Assembly: GCF_029168945.1 (NCBI RefSeq) | Contig: NC_083603.1 | Coordinates: 52,772,406 to 52,836,405, forward strand | Direction of reading: 5' to 3' | From: Cannabis sativa | Lineage: Eukaryota > Streptophyta > Magnoliopsida > Rosales > Cannabaceae | Length of the DNA: 64,000 nucleotides | Shown: one piece after another, positions 49,008-60,121 of the stretch | How the letters are laid out: every line of letters begins with the position of its first letter | Position numbering within the stretch: the first letter of the stretch is position 1 | The notes under the pieces: generated by a model | What the model saw: only the letters and a program-made list of their open reading frames with translations | The model's database searches: none | What the model was told of the DNA's origin: nothing | Made by a program: the position numbers and the translations under genes

Positions 49008-52000
49008 CATGGTAATTGATTTACTTGCAAGAAATTTGGACTTTAAAACGATTATTTGTATGTTCTTTGGATGGTATCATGTTGTATTGAGTGTTATTTG
49101 ATGAATGATTGATGTTTGTGAAATTTTTGTGAAAAATAATTGCGATTTTATCTCTGGAATTATTTTTATTGGATAGTATGGAAAAAATTAAGCAAGTTAG
49201 CCTTTTACAGAACTTAATTTGGATTTTATTTGAATTAGTTATGATTTTTTGAAGTTTTGAAAAAATCGGGGGTGTGCTGATATTTTCCTACGATCGCAGA
49301 TCTGTCCGTACAGTTTCGAATTTTTTTTATTTTTCTTCAATTTTTCATGCTTTTTCATGGAATTAACTTCTAATTTTTTGTATAGTTTTGTATTTATACT
49401 ATTACTATTCCTAATTCAATTCTAATTATCATTTTGAATTAATTTAATATTTTTTAAATTTAATTCAAGATATTAGTGTAATTTGAATATGAATAGAATT
49501 AGTATCTATCTTATTTTTAAATTTGATTATATTTTTTTTAAATTTAAGGTCAGATTTTCAAGATATTTATAAAATCTTTTAAGATATTTTAAAATATCTT
49601 ATCTTTTAAGATATTTTAAAATATCTTATCTTTTAAGATATTTTTTTTAATAATATCTTATCTTTTAAGATTTTTTTTTTTAAAATCTTTTTAGATATTT
49701 TGACCTTATTTAAATTTAAAATAAGATAATTATAATCATGTAATTTTAAATAGATGTAAGATATTTTGCTAACTTTTAAATTTTGTTATTTTATTTATTT
49801 AAATTAAATTTAAAATCTGAAAAAGATATTTATTTATCTTTCTAATTTTTTATTTAATTTTTATTTATAAAATAACATTTAAAATTTAAAAGTAGTTAGC
49901 AAATTTTTGAAATGATATTTAGGTTGGTTGAAACCTAATATTTTCAAAATTGTAGGTTTAATTTTAAATTTAAATTTTTTTTAATTTTCGAATTTTTTCA
50001 AAATTTTTTTTAAAAATTTTCGAATTTTTTTTTTATTATTTTCGAAATTAAATAAATCCTACATCCAACTATCCAACTAACCTTGTTGCAGGAGTATGTG
50101 TTTTTAACTTGTTTGTAAGTTTTCAAAACCTATTATTACTTGATTGCAAGTAGCCATGGTTACCTTTTGCCAGATCTAATGATCTGATGGCTCCCTTGGT
50201 CAAGATAATAATTTGTAACAGGTATATTTACAATCTTCTTTCATCTGTGTATGACCTAGCAACATGATAGGACCCATCCAAAGTGTGCCTGTGTGAGCCT
50301 ATGTGTTTAATTTTATTATAGATGCATATAGGTTAATGTTGCTAGAATAAATTATCATAGTTCTTGATAGAATTTATTTAGGCCCATTTAGTTTTTGGGC
50401 CTATTCAATTAATAACAGTTGTTCTTATTAAGGTTAAATTCCTCTCTTTTGGGCCTTGTGTGAGAGTTGGGAGCCATAGAAGTGGGTACGACATACTGAA
50501 CCCAGCACCCCCTCACACAAACCACCCCAATTGTGAAGGCCCATTTGCCTGATTTGAATGACTGTACTAGGTTAATTACACTAGTTTAACCTAATTAAAA
50601 TTGAATTAGCAACATAATTAATTTCATTTATTTTGAAATTAATTTAGAAAATCATAGTTTAAAGAATTTTATATTCTAAGCTAAACTATATGTATTTTCT
50701 TGTATTTAATTAAATATAGAATTATAACCATCTAGATTCTTTCTGGAACTTAATTTAAATTTTTCATTAAATATTCCTATTTAAGTTGATATTTAGTTAT
50801 CTACAACTAACCAACTTAAATCTGAATATCTTTTTGAATTTAAAATTTTAAAATTAAGTTGAGGAATTTTAGGCATTGGTTATTAAGATTCTTTAGATAT
50901 TTTTTAAGTTAATATCTTTTCGAATATTAACTTAAAATGGAATATTTTAGATATTTTTTTAGGTTAATATCTTTTCGAATATTAACTTAAAATGGAATAT
51001 CTTCAAAATTAAGTGGTTACAACTTAATTTTAAATTTAATTAAATCTGATTTGAAAGATATTTAAGTTGATTTTTTAGATTCTTCTAAAACAACTTAAGT
51101 GAGATATTTTCAAATTTGTTCCATTTAAATATTCGAATTTATTTTTTGAATTTAATTAATAATTGAAAATTAATTAAAATTGATTTTTTATTTAAATCAA
51201 TTTTGATTTGTAATTTTTCATTATTATATTATGGAACTTGTTCGATATTTATTTGAATTTATTTTTCAAATTAAATAATAATTGAAAATTAATTAAAGTT
51301 GATTTTTTATTTAAACCAACTTTAATTTGTAATTTTTCATTATTATAATATCGAATGTTATGATTATACAAAATACATATATATATTTATTAAATAATGA
51401 GCTTTTAATCAAAAGATATTCGATCTTCATTGTTGGTCTTACAATAGTTAAACTTTTTCAATATAACCTCGAGACGCTAGACTTCGTCCCCCTATGGATG
51501 GTTATTCGTTGAACACTTTTAACACCGTAAGATTTCATTTGATAAGTGTTTTGTGAGTTTTCGTCTCTATTTAGACTCTCCCCTACGGTGACTACTTAGA
51601 GATAAACTCATAGAACATGAAACAATGGTGGAAGCTCATAAAATGAGAATAACCTTGACTCTCGCCTACCGGGACAACGTTGGATTCTCATTTTGATCGA
51701 ATAAAAGGTTGCTAAAATGTTTAATTTTAGATGAGCTGACAACTCTATTCAACTAATGTTATCTTTGACTCTCGCCTACCGGGACACTGTATTTCATTAT
51801 GTTGGAAACCTTGGAAAATAAACTATGTTAGATTTAGTATTTCTATAACATATGTCATTACTTGTTATTTTCTGAACTTGTGTATGAATTTTGAACCAAA
51901 ACCTTACTTCTGTTTTATTGATGTGTTTTAGTGTCTATAATCCCCCTCTCATTCCACTCCTAGTTAATATCTTAGCAATTGAACTTGAAGTTATAAACTC

Positions 52001-52023
52001 CTTGTCAGAGTAATACTTCACAT
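49008..52023 (+). other. long Copia leader
   Basis: AT-rich and non-coding, colinear with the leader of the element at 1254-12766. It holds a palindromic minisatellite (about 49575-49690), the conserved hairpin (50451-50542), a 46-50 bp tandem duplication around GTTAATATCTTTTCGAATATTAAC (about 50905-51000), a tandem duplication of about 115 bases (51125-51355), and the twin CTCGCCTACCGGGACA motif (about 51658 and 51767). Where gag starts in the relative, only about 100 bases remain before pol. Confidence 0.75.
50451..50542 (+). other. conserved leader hairpin, nested Copia copy
   Basis: GGGCCTTGTGTGAG at 50451-50464 pairs with CTCACAC (50512-50518) and AAGGCCC (50536-50542). See 4706-4798 for the related copy. 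Confidence 0.55.
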
Positions 52024-55000
52024 ATGCTCATGATGGACTTTAAATTCCAGAAAGCAGGTAAGCTGGGAATTGTTCACTCTGAAGAGCAAATAGTTCATAA
52101 CTCTGTAAATCCTACTACTTCAAGCTTAGTTGAGAAGATAAGAGAAAGTGATTCCACTTCCTCAAGTTATACTTCACAACAAAATGAACTAGCAAGAACA
52201 ACAATTAACAAACGAATAAGCAGTAATGCTTTAGTCTTCGAATCATGTGTGTTAGAGAATGATAAATCCATTTGGATTCTTGATTCTGGGTCTACAAACC
52301 ATGTAAGTTGTTCATTGCAATTTCTTGAGAATTGGAATTATTTGAAATCCGGAGAGTTGAAATTTAAAGTTGGTAATGGCGAAATGGTTTCGGTTAGAGC
52401 TAGAGGAAAAGCCAAACTCAAGTTTCAAAACAGAATTTTGGAATTAGACAATGTCTTATACATTCCAAATTTCAGTAGAAACTTGGTTTCTGTTTCATGC
52501 TTACAATTGCAACAATACAAATTAGATTTTTCAGATTCTGGTTCTACCATTTCTCGAAATGACATTCAGATTTGTGTTGCATCCATGGAACAGGGGCTTT
52601 ATGTTCTTAGACCAGAAACACCATTTGCCCTACATAACGAACTTTTTAAAGTAGCTAAACCTAGAAACCACAAAAAGCAAAAGATCGATGATGATAATGA
52701 AACATATCTATGGCATTTACGTTTAGGTCATATAGGCTTTGATAGACTCAATAGGCTAACCAAAGACGGTCCATTGAAAAATGTCGTCTTAGGTGAATTG
52801 CCAGTTTGCGAGTCCTGCCTGGAAGGAAAAATGACTAAACGTTCTTTCTCTGCAAAGGGAGAGCGTGCCAAAATCCCTCTAGGGTTAGTGCATTCTGATG
52901 TCTGCGGACCTTTGAATGTCAAAGCCCGAGGTGGTTATGAGTACTTTGTCACTTTCATTGACGATTACTCTAGATATGGACATATTTACCTTATGCATAA
53001 GAAATCTGAAACATTTGCAAAGTTTCAAGAATTTCATGCTTTGGCCCAAAACCAATTAGGTAAATCATTAAAGATCTTGCGAACTGATAGGGGTGGAGAA
53101 TATATGGATATGCAGTTCAAAGATCATTTAATTGAACTTGGAATTGAATCCCAATTAACCGCCCCTAGCACTCCACAGAAAAATGGAGTTGCAGAAAGAC
53201 GGAATCGCACGCTTTTGGAAATGGTTAGGTCTATGCTTAGTTTTTCAACTCTACCTACGTCCTTCTGGGGATATGCAATTCAGATGGCAACTGACATTTT
53301 AAATGTTGTTCCATCTAAATCAATCCCTAAGACACCTTTAGAACTTTGGAATGGTCGTACACCTAGTTTACGCCATTACAGAATCTGGGGGTGCCCTGCT
53401 CATGTCTTAAGAAAGAAATATGGCAAACTTGAGTCACGTACTGAAGTTTGCATGTTTGTCGGTAATTCTAAAGAGACTAGGGGTGGACTATTTTATAGTC
53501 GCAAGGATGATAAAGTGTTTGTTTCTACAAATGCCACTTTCCTTGAAGATGACTATATTAAGAATTTCAAATCACAAAGTAAAGTAGCGTTGGAGGAAAT
53601 GCTTTCAGATATAAGTCCTTCCAATGTTCTGTTCTCTTCCACACGTGAAGAAGACGATCCCACTCCCTCAGTTGAACAAACTGAGCAATCTACTACTAAA
53701 GTTTCTGTTCAGAAGACAACCGTACCTCGTCGTAGTGGGAGGGTTTCAACAAAACCTGCTCGTTATGGCTTGGATGGTGAAATCAATATTGTCGTAGGTG
53801 ACGGTATTGATGACGATCCATTAACCTATAAAAAGGCAATGGCTAGTCCGCAACGGAAACGATGGTCAGCCGGCATGGATTCAGAAATGGATTCCATGAA
53901 AAAGAACAAAGTCTGGGAATATGTAGACGCACCTGACGACTATCATCCGATAGGATGCAAGTGGGTTTACAAGAAGAAAAGAGGAGCTGGAGGCGAAGTC
54001 GAAACTTTTAAAGCTAGACTTGTAGCCAAGGGTTATACCCAAAGAGAAGGCGTGGACTATAAGGAAACTTTTAGTCCTGTTGCCATGCTCAAATCCATCC
54101 GAATTCTTCTCTCCATAGCTGCTGCTTTCGATTATGAAATCTGGCAAATGGATGTCAAGACTGCCTTCCTTAATGGGGTACTTGAAGAAACCATCTATAT
54201 GGAGCAACCAGAAGGTTATGTTCTTCCTGGGCAAGAAAAGAAAGTTTGCAAGTTAAACAGGTCTATCTATGGACTTAAGCAAGCTTCTCGCTCATGGAAC
54301 AAGAGGTTTGATGAAATCATCAAGACCTACGGCTTTCTTCAGAATGAAGATGAACCTTGTGTTTACCAACTCAAGGAAGACCAAATAGTAGTATTCCTGG
54401 TCCTTTATGTTGATGACATTTTGATCATTGGAAATAATGTCAAGAAAATGACTCACATTAAGGAATGGCTCAACACTCAATTCGATATGAAAGATTTGGG
54501 TGAAGCAGCCTATGTTCTTGGTATTCAGATTATCAGAAACCGGAAGAACAGATCTCTTGCTCTCTCTCAAACAACCTACATAGACAAAGTCTTAGAGAGA
54601 TTCTCCATGAACAACACCAATGGGGCAAACATGCCTTCTAGATATGGTATTCGTCTATCTAAGGCACAGTCACCGACTGATCCTCAAGAGATAGAGGACA
54701 TGGCGAAAATTCCCTATGCCTCTGCAGTTGGAAGTCTAATGTATGCAATGTTATGCACTAGACCTGACATCTGTTATGTTGTTGGAATCGTGAGCAGGTA
54801 TCAGTCTAATCCAGGACAAGAACATTGGAATGCAGTTAAGTATATTCTGAAATACTTAAAGAGTACAAGGAATCTTGTGTTAGTCTACAAGGGTGGTGCT
54901 TTAAATCCCATAGGCTACACTGATTCAGATTTCCAGGCAAGTCTTGAAGACAGAAATCAACATCCGGGATGGTGTTTACTCTTGGGGGTGGAGCAGTGGT

Positions 55001-55383
55001 TTGGAGAAGTGCTAAACAAACCGCGATATCGGACTCAACTATGGAAGCCGAATACATAGCAACAGCGAAGTCGCTAAAGAACTTGTCCGGCTAAGAAAGT
55101 TCTTCACCAAAGCATAGGAGTTGTTCCTGGAATGGAAAAGCCTGCGGTACTACTCTGTGATAACAATGGAGCAATAGCAAACAGTAAAGAACCTCGAAGC
55201 CACAAGAGAAGCAAACACATTGAAAGGAAGTATCACATTATCAGAGAATACGTGGCAAGAGGGGATGTACTAGTTGAGAAAGTTGACACAGAGGACAACC
55301 TAGATGATCCATTTACCAAAGTGTTGGCCGTGACAGCCTTTGAAAAGCACCGTCAGAATATAGGATTAATTGATATGTACTAA
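52024..55383 (+). pseudogene. Copia pol: protease, integrase, RT, RNase H (RNase H frameshifted)
   Basis: An open frame of 1011 codons starts mid-polyprotein with no gag. The protease shows WILDSGSTNHVSC (about residue 88). The GAG-pre-integrase finger is WHLRLGH...CESCLEGK. Integrase has VHSDVCGP, RTDRGGEY and GVAERRNRT, giving an intact D,D,E. RT has [29 protein letters not shown] and YVDDILII. Near 54955 a lost base shifts the frame after YTDSDFQAS, inside RNase H. A second shift lies near 55065. The original frame resumes at about 55132 (LLCDNNGAIA) and ends at 55383. Integrase and RT thus look intact while RNase H is broken. Confidence 0.92.
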
Positions 55384-55400
55384 TTAGTTTTATATTAGTG

Positions 55401-57304
55401 CAAGTGGGAGTTTGTTAGGTTTTATGCCCTAAATAAAACTCCATTTCAATGTAATCTATTTTATTCAACATCAATAAAGAAACAGAAGTATTTTTCATTC
55501 ATTTGTGTATGTTTTGGTTCACTTTATCAATTGCTTGTCTAATTGATTTATAAATTCATCTTAAACCCTTTTCACATACTTGATCATGTTTATTGTGCTG
55601 TCATCACATTGGAAAGTAAACATGACTATGTGAATAAAGTTTCCTAGATTTATCAGACACAGGGTTTTACTGATATGATAATCTACAACAAGAGTTTACT
55701 TGTATTTGGAGAAATACTATGTTCTTTCCAGAACATTGGTTAAAGTAAAGCTCAGGTTGGATGCATGGAGTATGCATTGGAAGGGACCGATATTGAACTT
55801 TGATTTAGGTTTAATTAAACTTACCGTAAAATCTATTCAAGTCAATATCACCAAGTTGATCCTAGATCAAATGATCTTAATCCTGTTATGATTAGGCTCA
55901 ATCTTGAAAGGCTATTCGTGTTCTTTGATTTGTTAGTTAAGCCTACTTTTAGGTCAGGGTGATACGTACATTTTGGGAACACGGTAGTGCAATTGAGTGG
56001 GAGCGCTAGCATAAACATGGAATCTATAGCTTCTATCTGGCAAATAGTAAGCAAAGGATGATTTCCTTCGAGCTTGACCAAACGAAAATAAATGGTGGAG
56101 ATCTCATTTCACATAAGCTAAAATATCATTTATACGGGGTCAAGTGTTTTAAGGATAAAATACATAGTAGGGTGTTACGGTAATTTAATCCCTTTACTAT
56201 GTAGATCATTCATATAGAGGATCATTGATCAAATTAGGATTATAACAATGGATAACTAATGATGTGTCTATATGGTGGAACATATAGAGCATTCTATATA
56301 CTGAGAGTGCAATTCTAAGTTCTATGCGTGGATTCAACGAAGAATTAATAAGTTAGTGAATTTTAGTGCTAAATTCTTGATCTACTTATTGGAAGCTCGG
56401 TTATATAGACCCATGGTCCCCCCACTAGTTGAGATAATATTGTTTGTAAGACTCATGTAATTGGTTTTGATTAATCAATTATAATTCACGAATTAGACTA
56501 TGTCTATTTGTGAAATTTTCACTAAGTAAGGTCGAAATTGTAAATAAAGAGTTAATAGGGGCATATTTGTTAATTATGATACTTTGTATGGTGCAATTAA
56601 TAAATATGATAAATGACAATATTATTTAATAATTATTTATAGTTATTAAATAGTTAGAATTGGCATTTAAATGACTGAATTAGGAAATTGGCATTTTTGA
56701 GAAAATCAGATACAAAAGGTGTTAAAATTGCAAAATTGCAAAAATCAAGGCCCAGTCCACCTAGCCAGGGCCGGCCACCTATTGTAGCTTTTTAAATTGA
56801 TTTTTTCATTATTTTAATGCCATATAATTCAAATCTAACCCTAGTGGAATGCTATAAATAGATAGTGAAGGCTTCAGGAAAATTACACTTTCTGAATCAG
56901 AAAAACCTGAGCCTCCACTCTCTTCTCTAGCCGCCACTCTCTCTCTCTCTATTCTTCCTTCATATTTCGAACCTCTCTTAGTGATTAGAGTAGTGCCCAC
57001 ACACATCAAGCAATACCTCAATCATAGTGAGGAAGATCGTGAAGAAAGATCATCAGCAAAGGAGATTCAGCATCAAGGATTCAGAGAAGAAGATCCAGGT
57101 TCAGATCTTGATAATACTCTGCTACAGAAAGGAATCAAGGGTTAGAAATCTGAACGGAAGGAGTCATTATATTCCGCTGCACCCAATGTAAGGTTTCTTA
57201 AACTTTATATGTGTTTAATTTATCGTTTTAGAAAGTTCATATTTAGGATGTTAATAAACATACTTGTGAATAGATCTAAGATCCTGGTAAAATAATATCC
57301 AATA
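55401..57304 (+). repeat. polypurine tract and 3' LTR of nested Copia
   Basis: The polypurine tract CAAGTGGGAG (55401-55410) is followed by the LTR at 55413-57304, nearly identical to 47104-48993. Confidence 0.94.
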
Positions 57305-59803
57305 GTTATGATGTCACCAGTACAAGGAGTACCATTGCTATTGTATTTAGCTGTTACCGAAACATCTATCGGGACACTGTTAGCACAAGAAGTCGAAGGG
57401 AAAGAAAAGCCCGTGTATTATCTTAGCCGAAAACTGAAAGGCGCCGAGACAAATTACCCCTATTTTGAAAAACAATGTTTGGCTTTGGTATACACCGCCC
57501 AGCGATTGCGACATTACTTAGTAGCACATAAAGTAATAGTGATGACCAAGGCAGATCCCATAAGATTTATGTTAAACAAACCTATACCTTCTAGTAGAAT
57601 AGCCCGGTGGATACTAATGCTTAGCGAGTTTGATATCACTGTGATGTATCCAAAGGCACAGAAAAGTCAGGCCTTATCTGATCTATTGGCATATTTACCT
57701 GATAATGATGAAAACTTACTCATGGATGAAATCGCTGGGGAGTTACCTGAGGCTATGATTTGCAATGAGAAAACACAAGAATGGTGGGCAATAACATTTG
57801 ATGGGTCGTCAACCACTAAAGGAGGAGGTGCAGGAATAGTATTAACTGATCCTATGGGTAAGAATCATATTCAAGCTTATAAGTTATCGTTTGACTGTAC
57901 TAACAATGAAGCTGAGTGTGAGGCACTTATTCTGGGAATCACGGTCGCGCTAAAAATGGAACCTAGCAAAGTTGTGATTAGAGGAGACTCCAAACTTGTT
58001 ATCTAGCAAGTCAAAGGGGATTTTGCTGTGAAAGAGCCATCATTGGCAATATATCGAACAATGGTCCAAAAGCTAGCGAAGAATTTTGAGGAATGTCAAT
58101 TCGAGCATGTGCCTCGAACACAAAATAGGTACGCCGATGCTTTGGCTACTATAGCTTCAAAAATTGAGGTATCAGAAATCCAAAACTTGACATTTAAAAT
58201 AGTCAATCAAAAGTGTTCAATCACCTCGGGGTATGGAAAAGAGTCTGCTAGCAAGAAGTGGACACAACAAATGGTTGATAAGCTCGCGAAATTGAAAAAG
58301 ACTCATCTCAAAGAAATGCAACGTTTTGTTGTTATAGGTGGGACACTTTATTACCGATCATCGGATGGGGTGTTAGCAAGATGTTTAGACCAAGAGGAAA
58401 TCTCTACTCAGATGGAAGAAATTCATAATGCTGCCTGTGGAGTCGAAGGTCCCAAATTATCAAGAAGATTACAAAGGGCCGGTTATTTTTGGCTAGAAAT
58501 GGAGGAAGATGCTGCAAGATTGAAAAAAGATTGTCCGCAATGTCAACTCTTATTTAATAACCATGAGGCAATTTTGATAACCGAAGATTACGATTGGAGG
58601 AGACCATATAAAGAATATTTACGGGACAAAATAACACCATGTGATAAGAAAGAAAAAGAAAAACTACTCATACACATTAGTAAGTATTTCTTGAAAACAG
58701 ATGATGACCTCTACCGCAAAGGATTCAATGGGAAGTTATTGCGTTGCATTTGCAAGGAAGAAGCCAATGAAGTAATGGAGGAAGTCCATCGCGGGGATTG
58801 TGGTGAACATCAAGGAGGAAGAAAATTATATGAAGAAATTGTTCGCATAGGATATTATTGGCCGACCATGGAAGCGGACGCCATGAAATTCGCAAAAGAA
58901 TGTCAAAAATGCCAAATTTTTGGAGACAAAATCCATGCGCCAGCTATCCCTCTCCAATCCATCACCACCCCTTGGCCTTTTCACACTTGGGCTATGGACC
59001 TCATAGGTCCAATCTCACCACCCTCTCAGGGAAGAATTTGGATTTTAGTCGCAATCCCATTGAAAAAGGCCTCTACAGAAGCTGTGGCCACCTTCATCTT
59101 AGAACACATCATTTGTCGTTTCGGCATTCCAAAAAGAATCTTGTCAGATAATGGCACGCCATTCACCGGCAAAGCGACAAAAAAGTTACTAGAAGATTAT
59201 TAAATTTTCCATGGGAAATCAACCAGGTACTACCCGCAAGGAAATGGCATAGCAGAAGCGTTTAATAAGCTATTGCTGGGAGTATTAAGTCGTATGGTAC
59301 ATGACAGTCCCACAATTTGGCATGAATTCATTCCTCTGGCTTTATGGGCATATCGTACCTCAAAATGTGGGTCTACAGGGTTTACACCGTTCTCCTTAGT
59401 GTATGGATCTGAAGCAGTATTGCCTGCCGAAATAGCCGTGCCGTCAGCTAGGCTAGCCATGTCTGCAGGAATGGATGTACATCAAGCACGGTTAGAAGAA
59501 TTAGAATTAATTGATGAACGTCGAGAAAAAGCTCAGATTAATTTGCTGCAATACCAACGACGTGTATCTAGGGCATATGACAAACTTGTACGACCAACGA
59601 CATTCCAAGAAGGTGATATGGTTCTGAAAGCTGCAGACCATGTGATGCGAGGAATGCATGCAACTAAGTTTGTACCGAATTGGGAAGGACCGTACGTTAT
59701 TAAAGAGATAAAAGGCAGCGGCTACCGCACACTCTTAGATACTAACACAGGAATGACACTCCCTGTTACTAACATAAAATACATTAAGAAATACTTTTCT
59801 TAA
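57305..59803 (+). pseudogene. Tat pol downstream half: two RNases H and integrase
   Basis: The frame interrupted at 47103 resumes here. The first RNase H (57308 to about 57700) reads LLLYLAVTETSIGTLL; the position of the first catalytic Asp seems non-acidic, as is usual for this domain in Tat. The second, archaeal-type RNase H (about 57780-58160) has FDGSSTTKGG, NNEAECEAL, GDSKLV and YADAL, a complete D-E-D-D set. Integrase has two zinc-binding modules in tandem (near 58400-58550 and 58750-58925), then WAMDLIGP, LSDNGTPF and GNGIAEAF as the DDE core. The C-terminal part (NWEGPYVIKEI) ends at 59803. Stops occur only at 58004 (TAG, where CAG is expected) and 59201 (TAA). Confidence 0.92.
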
Positions 59804-60121
59804 GTTATGACTACAAAAAAAGTCCAAACCTTGGATGATGAAATTTTATAATTACATCACTACTCTTGTTACCATTGTGTATGGCAAAAAAGTTATTTTT
59901 CTTAAATAAAATGTTTAACTCATATGTATTACTTTCTATTTTTATTCTTTTATCTTTTCTAGAAGTTTTACAAAATATATATATTATGTGCCCATATTTG
60001 TAAAAAGGGAAAAGAAATTAATACACACACATATATATGTAAACATATATATATATATATATATATTTATATCGAAACTAAAAGAGACTACAAACAAAAA
60101 AGGGGGATCTACACCCCTAAA
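59804..60121. other. spacer between Tat pol and the antisense gene
   Basis: Non-coding, AT-rich, with a TA microsatellite (60040-60066). The tails of the plus-strand pol and the minus-strand gene face each other here. Confidence 0.6.

Larger units (their letters stand above)
47104..57304 (+). mobile_element. young Copia element nested in Tat pol, gag missing
   Basis: A complete insertion of 10,201 bp with LTRs of 1890 and 1892 bp and target duplication GTTAT (47099-47103 and 57305-57309). The 3' LTR ends CCAATA where the 5' LTR ends CCAACA. By eye I count about 18 differences between the LTRs (about 1 %), so it is the youngest large insertion here. It contains a 3 kb leader, a pol frame from protease to RNase H, and no gag. 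Leader and LTRs are related to those of the element at 1254-12766. Confidence 0.94.
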
